A stretch of 64,000 nucleotides of DNA from Rhabdochlamydia sp049679255 (GTDB lineage: Bacteria; Chlamydiota; Chlamydiia; Chlamydiales; Rhabdochlamydiaceae). Position 1 is the stretch's first letter. Every line of letters begins with the position of its first letter. The notes under the pieces were generated by a model that saw only the letters and a list, made by a program, of their open reading frames with translations, was not told the origin of the DNA and searched no databases. The translations under genes and the position numbers were made by a program. The stretch is taken from assembly GCA_049679255.1 (NCBI GenBank), contig JBAUFS010000124.1:1-64000 (forward strand). Reading direction: 5' to 3'. This document shows positions 9,011-16,406 of the stretch, one piece after another.

Positions 9011-9844
9011 TTATCCTGGTTTTCTATTTAATTGAATGGATCTTGCAATTTTTTCTAATTCGGTGAGAGGTTGCTTCTCTAATAGAGATTGTTTTATGTT
9101 TTGTAAACAAGTAAGGCTCTCTTTTAATTGTTGTAGTTTTTCATTATGCTCTTTAAGGCTAGGTTCCATTCGCAGTAAATTCTCATTCAGCTGATCTATC
9201 TTTTGAGTCATTTTATCTATCTGCTTTTCCAATGTTTTTATTTCTTTGTCGGAAATAGGGAGATTTTGAAGTTTTGTCAATGCTTCATTTAGAGAATTGG
9301 TTAGGTTTTGTACCTTATTCAGATCTTTATCCAATTCTTTTTTTTGTTTTTTAGTGTGCTCTACTCTTTGCTCTGCTTCTTCTAGTTTTTGATCGCCTTG
9401 ATCTAGTTTTTTCTCCAGATTTCCTGCTTGAATTTTCAAGTTCTCTAGTTTTTCTACAAGAGATGCAGCTATAGGACCTTGTTCTTTAAGTAGCTCCTCT
9501 AGATTTCCTGTTCCTTGCTTGATTAAATGAGCTGCTATTAACACTTTTTGAGCTGCTCTATTAACTTTTATAGAACTAAGTACACATCCACCACCAGTAA
9601 CCCCTGCAGCTCCAAGAGCGCCTAATACAAAAGGAGCAGCAATAGGAATAGCAAGTCCACCTGTAGCAATTCCGACTAGTGTAAAACCTGTTAATAAAGC
9701 CCCTCCTCCTAGAACAATACCAGATACTGCTGCTGTTTTTTTTATAGTGTATGCTAGTGAGTGCTTGTTTATTTTTTGGTTAAAACTTTGCGAATCATGT
9801 GGAATCAGAGAAGTTGATGAACTATGCAACTCTTGTGTTAACAT
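9011..9844 (-). CDS. Inc-like protein with bilobed hydrophobic domain and coiled coil, 277 aa
   Basis: Residues 35-85 form two adjacent glycine/alanine-rich hydrophobic lobes (VSGIVLGGGALLTGFTLVGIA, then IPIAAPFVLGALGAAGV) separated by a short turn. This is the bilobed hydrophobic motif that defines chlamydial Inc proteins. Residues 110-270 are strongly charged with Leu/Ile heptads and several EKL/QKL segments, predicting a long coiled coil. AAGGAT stands about six bases before the ATG. The neighbour downstream has the same architecture but little visible identity. An Inc protein inserted in the host vacuole membrane is the favoured reading; a membrane-active translocator is the main alternative. 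No homolog could be named by eye. Confidence 0.7.
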   Translation of the reverse strand: MLTQELHSSSTSLIPHDSQSFNQKINKHSLAYTIKKTAAVSGIVLGGGALLTGFTLVGIATGGLAIPIAAPFVLGALGAAGVTGGGCVLSSIKVNRAAQKVLIAAHLIKQGTGNLEELLKEQGPIAASLVEKLENLKIQAGNLEKKLDQGDQKLEEAEQRVEHTKKQKKELDKDLNKVQNLTNSLNEALTKLQNLPISDKEIKTLEKQIDKMTQKIDQLNENLLRMEPSLKEHNEKLQQLKESLTCLQNIKQSLLEKQPLTELEKIARSIQLNRKPG

Positions 9845-9970
9845 AAACCATCCTTATTGTTGAGTTACCCACCTTATGCTTAAGATCGAACAATATTCAT
9901 ATTTAAATAATGCACTTAAAATCTAGAAGCGTAAGGTGAGTTTAGTTGTTAAATAACTGTTCTATCTGGG

Positions 9971-10639
9971 TTATTCTTGATTGATTTTCTTTGTCTTTCT
10001 CAGATTCTTAAGAGCCTCCATAACATTATTTTTGGTAACGCCTATAAAACCTGCTTTGGGATCTTTAGTTTTAATCTCTTTATGGCTAGATTCAGAATCT
10101 TCCTGTTCTGATACATAATCAGTATTTGTACCTAATAATGAACTTGAAGTTTCTCTAACATTAGTACTATCTTCTTGTGAAAAATCCTGTCTAGGGAGGT
10201 TAGATCTTACACTCGATGATCTGTTCAAATCCCCTGGTTCTCGCGTTTCTGCACTAGAGGACCTACTAGATGATACTCTATTTAGCTGCTCTGAGGTAGG
10301 CACTGGAGGAGGAGGCGGCGGAGCGCTTGGTGGTAGTGGTGGCGCAGATCGCGTCGGTAAATGATTAGAAGAGATTGATTCATCTCCTTTTAAAGCAGTT
10401 TGGTTTGAGAAAAGATAGTTCTTTAAGCTATCTAAATCACAACGCCCAAACGATACTACGTATATACATGTGGATAATATTGATTGAGCAACTTTATTTA
10501 TAGACTGGATAATACACTTTCCACCATCAGAAATTTTATGAAAAACCCTTCCATGCAAAGAGGTACTCTTTTGAGGATCTTGCGTAAAATTTGTGTTAAT
10601 CTTTGGGGAACTCTGAACTGAAGTAGTAGCAACACTCAT
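9971..10639 (-). CDS. Proline-rich effector-like protein, 222 aa
   Basis: Not a recognised family. Residues 20-90 share a domain with the neighbour at 11068-11592: a basic start, then I/V-Q/S-S-I-N/S-x-V-A-Q-S-I-L-S-x-C-I-Y-V, a glycine turn, and L-D-S/D-L-K-N/D-Y. The hydrophobic part could dip into a membrane. Residues 98-118 are a polyproline tract (APPLPP, then APPPPPPVP) of the sort that binds profilin, EVH1 or SH3 domains. A serine/arginine-rich stretch with repeated SSSR/SSVR units follows, and the end is basic. Bacterial proteins with such a tract often act on host actin, so a secreted effector is plausible, but this is inference. Confidence 0.65.
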   Translation of the reverse strand: MSVATTSVQSSPKINTNFTQDPQKSTSLHGRVFHKISDGGKCIIQSINKVAQSILSTCIYVVSFGRCDLDSLKNYLFSNQTALKGDESISSNHLPTRSAPPLPPSAPPPPPPVPTSEQLNRVSSSRSSSAETREPGDLNRSSSVRSNLPRQDFSQEDSTNVRETSSSLLGTNTDYVSEQEDSESSHKEIKTKDPKAGFIGVTKNNVMEALKNLRKTKKINQE

Positions 10640-11067
10640 AATTTATCCTACGTAATGTATTTTAACAAAAGATCAAATATATAAATTTTAGCTAATTGAA
10701 TTAGCCAATTTTTTTAATTAAAAAGTATTAGAACTAAAATCTTGAAAAGTTTTTTAGTTTACTTCTCTATAAAAACAAATGCTCTGTTTATTATTTTTGC
10801 AGTAGAAACTTCTCTTGATAATTTAAGAAGGGTTCCAGAAAGCAATAACCCCTCTGCATTTTTTTTGTAACCAAAGAGTCTTTCTTCTCTTAGAGTACTT
10901 TTTTAAACGAGCTTTAAAATAGCTTATCGGATTATTTGTTTTCTTTTTTCGATTGGGAACAAATGAAGTGATTTTTTTAATAAATATATTTAATCTTGTC
11001 ATGTTTTTTATTTACCTATTAGTTAAATGAATATCCGCTTTAATTGACCTAAAAAGGATGATTATTT
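10640..11067 (-). other. 428-base AT-rich gap between two paralogs
   Basis: No convincing gene. On the minus strand a basic frame of about 50 codons without an ATG runs roughly from 10985 down to 10835 (contains NRKKKTNNPISYFKARLKKY) and could be the worn end of an older gene. The rest is AT-rich leader sequence for the downstream gene. Confidence 0.3.
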
Positions 11068-11592
11068 TTATGAAGGAGAACTTTTCGGATTCTCTGAAGG
11101 ATGCGCACGAGTTGAGAGTTTCATTGTTTCACCCATCCCTTGAAAAGCTGTACTGTATGGAGAGTTGGCTACACCACCAGCACGGATGCTTCTATATAAT
11201 TGAGAGCTTACAGATACTTTACTAGGATGTCGATTAAGCCTAGACTGGGATAATTCTTCATCTTTTTTTTCTAGAGTACTATCAGGCTCAACAATGTTTT
11301 TTTCTTTTATATCATCTTCCGTAGAAGAGACAGCCAGTGTGTCATTATTGCCTTCTAAAGAAGCATTCTCTTTAGAAAAATAATCTTTTAGATCGTCTAG
11401 TGTATAATGTCCTAATGTCCCTACATATATGCAACCAGACAGTATAGACTGTGCTACAGAGCTTATAGAAGAGATAACGCAACTTGTAACTTCATGAACT
11501 TTAATAACAACTTTCCCTCCCCAAGAACTGCTTTCTTGTAAGGGAGGAGCAAAATAACCAGGGGAACTATCGGGAGTAATTAAAGTACTCAT
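11068..11592 (-). CDS. Paralog of the proline-rich protein, 174 aa
   Basis: The N-terminal 20-85 region aligns with the same part of the gene at 9971-10639: AQSILSGCIYVGTLGHYTLD against AQSILSTCIYVVSFGRCDLD, followed by LKDYF and LKNYLF. The polyproline tract is absent, and the remainder is charged and serine-rich without a clear fold. A TAGAGGG ribosome binding site precedes the ATG closely. The pair looks like a local duplication whose C-terminal parts have diverged, a pattern common in effectors with a fixed targeting or anchoring domain and variable output. Function unknown. Confidence 0.65.
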   Translation of the reverse strand: MSTLITPDSSPGYFAPPLQESSSWGGKVVIKVHEVTSCVISSISSVAQSILSGCIYVGTLGHYTLDDLKDYFSKENASLEGNNDTLAVSSTEDDIKEKNIVEPDSTLEKKDEELSQSRLNRHPSKVSVSSQLYRSIRAGGVANSPYSTAFQGMGETMKLSTRAHPSENPKSSPS

Positions 11593-12096
11593 AACCCTCT
11601 AAAATTTAATCTATTTTTTTAAAGAAGATACTATTTCTTAGAAACTTTTTGTATAAATAGAACAAAAAGATTTTGCACTGTTTAGCAACAAATTTGATGG
11701 ATTTATGTTTGCACTCTTTAGAACTACGATAAGGACTAAAATTGGATGGAATCCTTTTTTTAAGAGAAAAATATTTTCTAGAAATTTAATTCTTAGCGTT
11801 GATAAAACAGCATTTTTTTTCATCATGAAATTCCAATATAAAATAATATTAATTTCTTATTAAATTAGAATAATATAACAGATCAACACTGCTTTTATAA
11901 TTTATATTATGATTCTAAATATAATTAAAATCAACAGTTTTTATTTTAATAAAGAAACCTTTATTAAAAAGATTGTAAATACTTCCTCTTGTTCTTTTTT
12001 CATCTGGATTTTTTATGTATTAGTTTTTTCTTGAATTTTATACCTCGATACGCGAAAAATTTTTTTATAGTAAAAAATAAATTTAAGCAGAGGTTT
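11593..12096. other. 504-base AT-rich intergenic region
   Basis: Very AT-rich, with open frames of 60-70 codons on both strands around 11640-11830 that have no ribosome binding site and no recognisable product, so I do not call them. The last 100 bases also read through in frame into the downstream gene, but the better start of that gene is at 12097. No terminator-quality hairpin seen. Confidence 0.4.
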
Positions 12097-13206
12097 ATGA
12101 AAAGTAATCCATTAGTCATGCAAGAGAGTGTATTCCAAGAAGACGCATTGCTTCCTTTAAGCCCAACTCATGTGATTTGGCAAGGAAAAAAAATGCTCGA
12201 TTTTTCTTCTCAAGATTTTTTAGGATTATCCAACCATCCAGATCTTAAGAAACACACGATTAAATATTTATTACATTATGGCAATGGAGTCTGCCATCCG
12301 GAGATCCCGGGGAGTTTTATCGAATGTCAAAAAACACTGGAGACAAAAATTGCAGAATTAATCAACATGCCTTATTTGTATTTTTTCTCTAATCGTTATT
12401 TGGCATTATGGCATCTACTCTCTTCATTGAGTTCTGATGTTCTTTTACTGCTTGCTGATGATCTAGATCCGGGTTTAAGTAAAATTCTTTACAGTTTTCC
12501 TTTGAAAATTCTTACCTATAATCAGGGATCTTTAGCTACTTTAGAAGCTATTTTAAAAAAAGAGGGGCAATCCATCTGCTCTGTTAAAATGATCTTTTGT
12601 GAATCTATTAGCAGCGGCAGTGGGACTTTAACCGACTTAAATTATATTACCTCCTTATCTCAAGCATACAATGCTCTATTAGTTGTTGATGATTCGCTAG
12701 CTTTTGGTGTTAAAGGCGATAGAGGCTTAGGTCTTGCAGCTAAACGAGGGGATATCGATTTAATTTTATGTTCTTTAAGCAATTCTGCAAGCGCAGATGC
12801 AGCTTTTCTTGGTTGTTCTTCTTGGATTAAAAACCTTATTAAAAAAAATGTTTTTTATCGAGAATCCAGTATAACCTATGCTTCTTTAGGTGCCATAGAA
12901 ATGGCTTTGGATCTTATCCCTTCTTTAGAAGGGGAAAGATATCAATTAGAGCAGAGATGCCATTGGATAAAAAAACAATTGCAAGGATATGAAGTCTGCT
13001 CCTCCACACATGTAATCTGCCTACATTTTTCTCAAGAAGAAGAACTTTGGTTTTTTTGGGAAAGCCTTTTGCAAAGAGGCATTCTCACCCAGTTGATCTC
13101 CCACCAAAAGAGATCTTATACTCTACGACTTTTCATTAATATTCATCACACTCCTGATGATTTAAGAATGTTAGTAGAAGAGATAAAAGAATTAAAAAGT
13201 GGTTAG
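12097..13206 (+). CDS. BioF/KBL-like alpha-oxoamine synthase homolog lacking the PLP lysine
   Basis: The fold is that of 8-amino-7-oxononanoate synthase and 2-amino-3-ketobutyrate CoA ligase: an N-terminal LDFSSQDFLGLSNHPDL, a GNGVCHPEIPGS region matching the family's GxGxxGSR segment, a large domain with CESISSGSGTLTDL in place of the family's ExxxSMDGD segment, and LLVVDDSLAFGVKG in place of VDDAHGxGVLG. Key cofactor contacts are changed: the family's DDAH histidine is Leu201, and the lysine that binds PLP (T-x-G-K-A-x-G) is Asn229 within SLSNSAS. The protein is therefore unlikely to be a normal PLP enzyme. I start it at 12097 (369 aa), six bases after an AGAGG; an upstream ATG at 11989 would add an unlikely hydrophobic leader. 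Its tail overlaps convergent hemG. Confidence 0.85.
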   Translation: MKSNPLVMQESVFQEDALLPLSPTHVIWQGKKMLDFSSQDFLGLSNHPDLKKHTIKYLLHYGNGVCHPEIPGSFIECQKTLETKIAELINMPYLYFFSNRYLALWHLLSSLSSDVLLLLADDLDPGLSKILYSFPLKILTYNQGSLATLEAILKKEGQSICSVKMIFCESISSGSGTLTDLNYITSLSQAYNALLVVDDSLAFGVKGDRGLGLAAKRGDIDLILCSLSNSASADAAFLGCSSWIKNLIKKNVFYRESSITYASLGAIEMALDLIPSLEGERYQLEQRCHWIKKQLQGYEVCSSTHVICLHFSQEEELWFFWESLLQRGILTQLISHQKRSYTLRLFINIHHTPDDLRMLVEEIKELKSG

Positions 13207-14562
13207 ACAACTTTTGTGCCAATTTTGTACTGTTTCTTTAGAGCAGCGAATGCAGCAATCAACACTTACCCCTATTCGGTAATTACCTAATAAATAACAT
13301 CGGGGTATTTTTTGTTGAAATTCGGGATATAGGCTTTCCATTCTTTCTAGGTGACCTACTGTATATTGAGGAATAGCAGAAAGAGCTCTTTTAAAAGAAA
13401 TAACATCTGGCTGTATAGAAATTTTTAAATGTCTACGAATGCTCAACAGCGCTATTTGTTTAGCTTCTTCTTCTGATTGCCCTAAATCTTTAAGTTTAAT
13501 GGTAAGACGGGTTTCCTGAGGATGTTTATTGTGTTGTCTAAAAATAGAAGAATCGAATACAACTCCTAAAATATTTTCTCTAGTACAATGAGGGGTTAAA
13601 TATCCAAATCCCTCAATAGGTAAAACATTCTCTTTATATCCAAAGTTAAGAATGATAATCCCCTCGCTTTTCAAAGAGATCAGTTCCTTTCTAAGAGATG
13701 GCATCTCTTTGATAAAAAGATTTCCTGCTTGTAATGCAGGCAGAGCACAAAATACATAATCTGCTGTAAATTCTCCTTGGTTGGTTTTAACAACAACTTT
13801 TTTTTCTGTTTGTACAATTTCTTGTGCTTCATGCTGATAATAAATAGAAGCTGATATTTTAGCTAAAAGCGCAGAAGTCAATTGTTCTACCCCTTCCCGA
13901 AAAGAAAACATAGCTGATAAAGGTGCATCTGGAAGATAAGGAGATCTTTTAGGCTCTTTTTTTTTTTGCAACCAATCCTTCAAAAACCCTTTGGTTATGC
14001 TTCCATATTTTTCTTCCCATTCTTTTAGTATAGGGAAAAGAGCTCGAATAGAAATGAGACGAGGATCTCCTCCAAAAATTCCTACAACCATCGGATCAAA
14101 TAACCTTTGGGCTACATCGTAATTAAAACGGCGTATCACAAATTCCCAAACGGTTTCATCCCCTTTTTTAGCAGGATGTTTCCATTCTGTAATTAATGCT
14201 TTAATAAATCCCTTTGTTAGTGGAGACCATAAAAAGGAAATAACATTAGTAGGAAATTTATGTAATTTCTCATTCCACCATAAATATCGATTACGAGGTA
14301 GGTTTCCTGACCAAATGATTTCTCTTAAAAGGCCCAATTCTTCTGCCAGCTGTAAAGTTACAGGACACCGATTGATTTTAAATGTACGTGGTCCTTTTTC
14401 AAAATGAAACCCTGTTGTATGATCTGTATGAAATAAGCCCCCTATCCGATTGGATTTTTCTAGAATTAAGATATCTAATGATGAGGAAATTTGGCTTAAA
14501 TACCAAGCAGCAGATAAACCGGAAATACCCGCTCCTAAAATAATGACTTTCTTTTTCTCCAT
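13192..14562 (-). CDS. hemG: Protoporphyrinogen oxidase HemG (HemY type)
   Basis: FAD-dependent oxidase of the late heme pathway, acting on protoporphyrinogen IX or, in the coproporphyrin branch, on coproporphyrinogen III. It is 456 aa with an N-terminal Rossmann motif (IILGAGISGLSAAWYLS), an EKSNRIGGLF segment for the adenosine side, and a C-terminal LLGNYRIGVSVDCCIRCS in the position of the family's G-N-Y-x-G-V-S/G motif. The name hemG follows chlamydial usage; by family it is the HemY-type flavoprotein. It is divergent from hemF with only 22 bases between the two start codons, so the two are likely regulated together. hemF in the same cluster implies the protoporphyrin-dependent route. Confidence 0.92.
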   Translation of the reverse strand: MEKKKVIILGAGISGLSAAWYLSQISSSLDILILEKSNRIGGLFHTDHTTGFHFEKGPRTFKINRCPVTLQLAEELGLLREIIWSGNLPRNRYLWWNEKLHKFPTNVISFLWSPLTKGFIKALITEWKHPAKKGDETVWEFVIRRFNYDVAQRLFDPMVVGIFGGDPRLISIRALFPILKEWEEKYGSITKGFLKDWLQKKKEPKRSPYLPDAPLSAMFSFREGVEQLTSALLAKISASIYYQHEAQEIVQTEKKVVVKTNQGEFTADYVFCALPALQAGNLFIKEMPSLRKELISLKSEGIIILNFGYKENVLPIEGFGYLTPHCTRENILGVVFDSSIFRQHNKHPQETRLTIKLKDLGQSEEEAKQIALLSIRRHLKISIQPDVISFKRALSAIPQYTVGHLERMESLYPEFQQKIPRCYLLGNYRIGVSVDCCIRCSKETVQNWHKSCLTTF

Positions 14563-14569
14563 AATAAAC

Positions 14570-14582
14570 CTTAAAATTTAAG
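14570..14582. promoter_or_regulatory. Inverted repeat between divergent hemG and hemF
   Basis: CTTAAA-A-TTTAAG, a perfect 6-bp palindrome around one base, lies in the 22 bases between the start codons. It could be an operator for both genes, or part of the hemG ribosome-binding region by chance in AT-rich DNA. Confidence 0.3.
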
Positions 14583-14584
14583 CT

Positions 14585-15400
14585 ATGAAAACAAAAAGCA
14601 TAAGGGATTGTCCAGATAAAACAAAAGACGAGATTATCCATTATCTAAAAATATTACAAAAAAGGTTTATTCATGCTTTTGAGATATTTGAACCTCAAGC
14701 CACTTTTGTTAAAACCCCTTGGAATTATGCAAAAGGTAGCGGAGGAGGAGAAATGAGCTTATTGCGCGGCGAAGTATTTGAAAAAGCTGCAGTAAATTGG
14801 TCTGGAATACAAGGAGATCATTTTCCCATGTCAGGTGGAGCCTTTTTTGCAACTGGTGTTAGCCTAATTACACATATGCTAAATCCGCATGTTCCAACAG
14901 CACATTTCAATATTCGTTTTATTCAAACACAAGAAAATTTTTGGTTTGGAGGAGGATATGATCTAACTCCCATGGGTTTTATCTACCCAGAGGATACTCT
15001 CCATTTTCATACCACCACTCAAGAAGCATTAGATTCTATAGACAAAGAGCTTTACCCTCTTTTTTCTAAGCAGGCAAAAGAGTATTTTTTCATCTCCCAT
15101 CGAAATAAAGAAAGAGGTGAAGGGGGTATTTTCTTTGATCATTATCGCAGCGAAGATCTAGAAAAAGATATGCATCTCTTGAAAACAGTTGGTGATACTT
15201 TCCTAGAGGCTATTTTGCCCATCTATGAAAAACGTATACAGATGGATTACCAGCCTCAAGATAAGCAAAAACAATTAGAGATGCGCGCTCATTACGTCGA
15301 ATTTAATTTGCTTTACGATAGAGGTACAAAGTTCGGATTCCTTTCAGGAGGCAACTCAGATGCCATTTTATGTTCCATGCCTCCACTTGTTAAGTGGTAG
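14585..15400 (+). CDS. hemF: Oxygen-dependent coproporphyrinogen III oxidase HemF
   Basis: Decarboxylates coproporphyrinogen III to protoporphyrinogen IX using O2. Signatures: GSGGGEMSLLRGEVFEKAAV near residue 54, PTAHFNIRFIQT near 106, the FWFGGGYDLTP motif near 118, FFDHYRS near 180, and the C-terminal HYVEFNLLYDRGTKFG followed by a PPL-x-W end. It is 271 aa, a little short of the usual 300, with the shortening at both ends and all core motifs intact. Chlamydiaceae rely on HemN-type enzymes, so HemF is a lineage difference (from memory). The final 11 bases overlap convergent hemE. Confidence 0.96.
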   Translation: MKTKSIRDCPDKTKDEIIHYLKILQKRFIHAFEIFEPQATFVKTPWNYAKGSGGGEMSLLRGEVFEKAAVNWSGIQGDHFPMSGGAFFATGVSLITHMLNPHVPTAHFNIRFIQTQENFWFGGGYDLTPMGFIYPEDTLHFHTTTQEALDSIDKELYPLFSKQAKEYFFISHRNKERGEGGIFFDHYRSEDLEKDMHLLKTVGDTFLEAILPIYEKRIQMDYQPQDKQKQLEMRAHYVEFNLLYDRGTKFGFLSGGNSDAILCSMPPLVKW

Positions 15401-16406
15401 CTGATTTTACCATATCGACAAACAACTTGACATTTTCAAAAGGAATATCGGGAAGCACTCCATGTCCTAAGTTGGCAATAAATCCCCTACTCCCTTTCAT
15501 AGAGTTTAGGAAAGAGTTCACCTCTTTTTCTATTTCACTAGAAGATTTTTTTAAGAGCTCCGGCCTTAAATTCCCTTGCAGGGCAATAGAAGCTGGAATT
15601 TTTTCTCTCAAAACTTTCATAGGCAGATGCCAGTCTAAACTAATAGCTGTCGGCGCAAGATCTGCTAGCTGCTCATAACGTATACTCGAGTCACGACAAA
15701 AGAGAATAACAGGAACTACTGATTGCAACTCTTTTATCATTTGTTGCAAGAAGGGCAGACAAAATTGCCCAAACTCCTCTTCAGAAAGAATATTCGCCCA
15801 CGAATCAAAAATTTGAACTACCTCAGCACCAGCTTGCACTTGAGCTTTCAGATAGATAATAGAGGCTTTAGTTAAAACAGTAAGAAGATTAACAAAGCTT
15901 TGTGGATCTTTTTTCATCCATTGTTTCGTATAAAAAAACTGTTCTTTACTAGTAGAATCGATCAAATAAGTAGCAACGGTAAAAGGACCTCCACAGAAAC
16001 CGATTAAAGGCACTTGAATCTGTTTTTTTACAAGTCGCAATGTCTCAAATACAAAGATCAGTTTTTCTTCAACTGCCTGAACAGATAATTGTTCTACTTG
16101 CTGTTTAAAGCGAATGGGCGGATAGATGCGAGGTCCACCTTTATTCGGGAATTCCAATTTAAATCCAAGTCCTTCTGCAAGAACCAAAATATCTGAGAAA
16201 ACAATCGCTGCATCTACATCTAAAAGATCAATGGGTAGATAGCTAACCTCTGCTGCTAGCTCAGGAATATGAAAGAGCTGCCAAAGAGAGTGCTTTGCAC
16301 GTAAAAGTTGATATTGGGGCATATAACGCCCCGCTTGTCGCATCAACCAAATAGGGATTCTTTCTACTTTTTCACAACGCAGTGCTCTAAGGAGCAAATC
16401 ATTCAT
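15390..16406 (-). CDS. hemE: Uroporphyrinogen decarboxylase HemE
   Basis: Removes four carboxyl groups from uroporphyrinogen III to give coproporphyrinogen III. It is 338 aa, normal length. The hallmark IPIWLMRQAGRYMPQY is at residue 17, followed by SDILVLAEGLGFKLEF and GFCGGPFTVATYLIDS; the C-terminal NLGHGVLPDIPFENV is conserved. The ATG overlaps the tkt stop by four bases, so hemE is translated from the tkt transcript, an operon of convenience rather than pathway. Together with hemC, hemD, hemF and hemG this gives five heme genes in the window. Confidence 0.97.
   Translation of the reverse strand: MNDLLLRALRCEKVERIPIWLMRQAGRYMPQYQLLRAKHSLWQLFHIPELAAEVSYLPIDLLDVDAAIVFSDILVLAEGLGFKLEFPNKGGPRIYPPIRFKQQVEQLSVQAVEEKLIFVFETLRLVKKQIQVPLIGFCGGPFTVATYLIDSTSKEQFFYTKQWMKKDPQSFVNLLTVLTKASIIYLKAQVQAGAEVVQIFDSWANILSEEEFGQFCLPFLQQMIKELQSVVPVILFCRDSSIRYEQLADLAPTAISLDWHLPMKVLREKIPASIALQGNLRPELLKKSSSEIEKEVNSFLNSMKGSRGFIANLGHGVLPDIPFENVKLFVDMVKSATT

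Noticed and set aside
11638..11826. Open frame of 62 codons on the minus strand in the AT-rich gap
   Set aside because: No ribosome binding site and no recognisable product; the opposite strand is equally open, as expected in AT-rich sequence.
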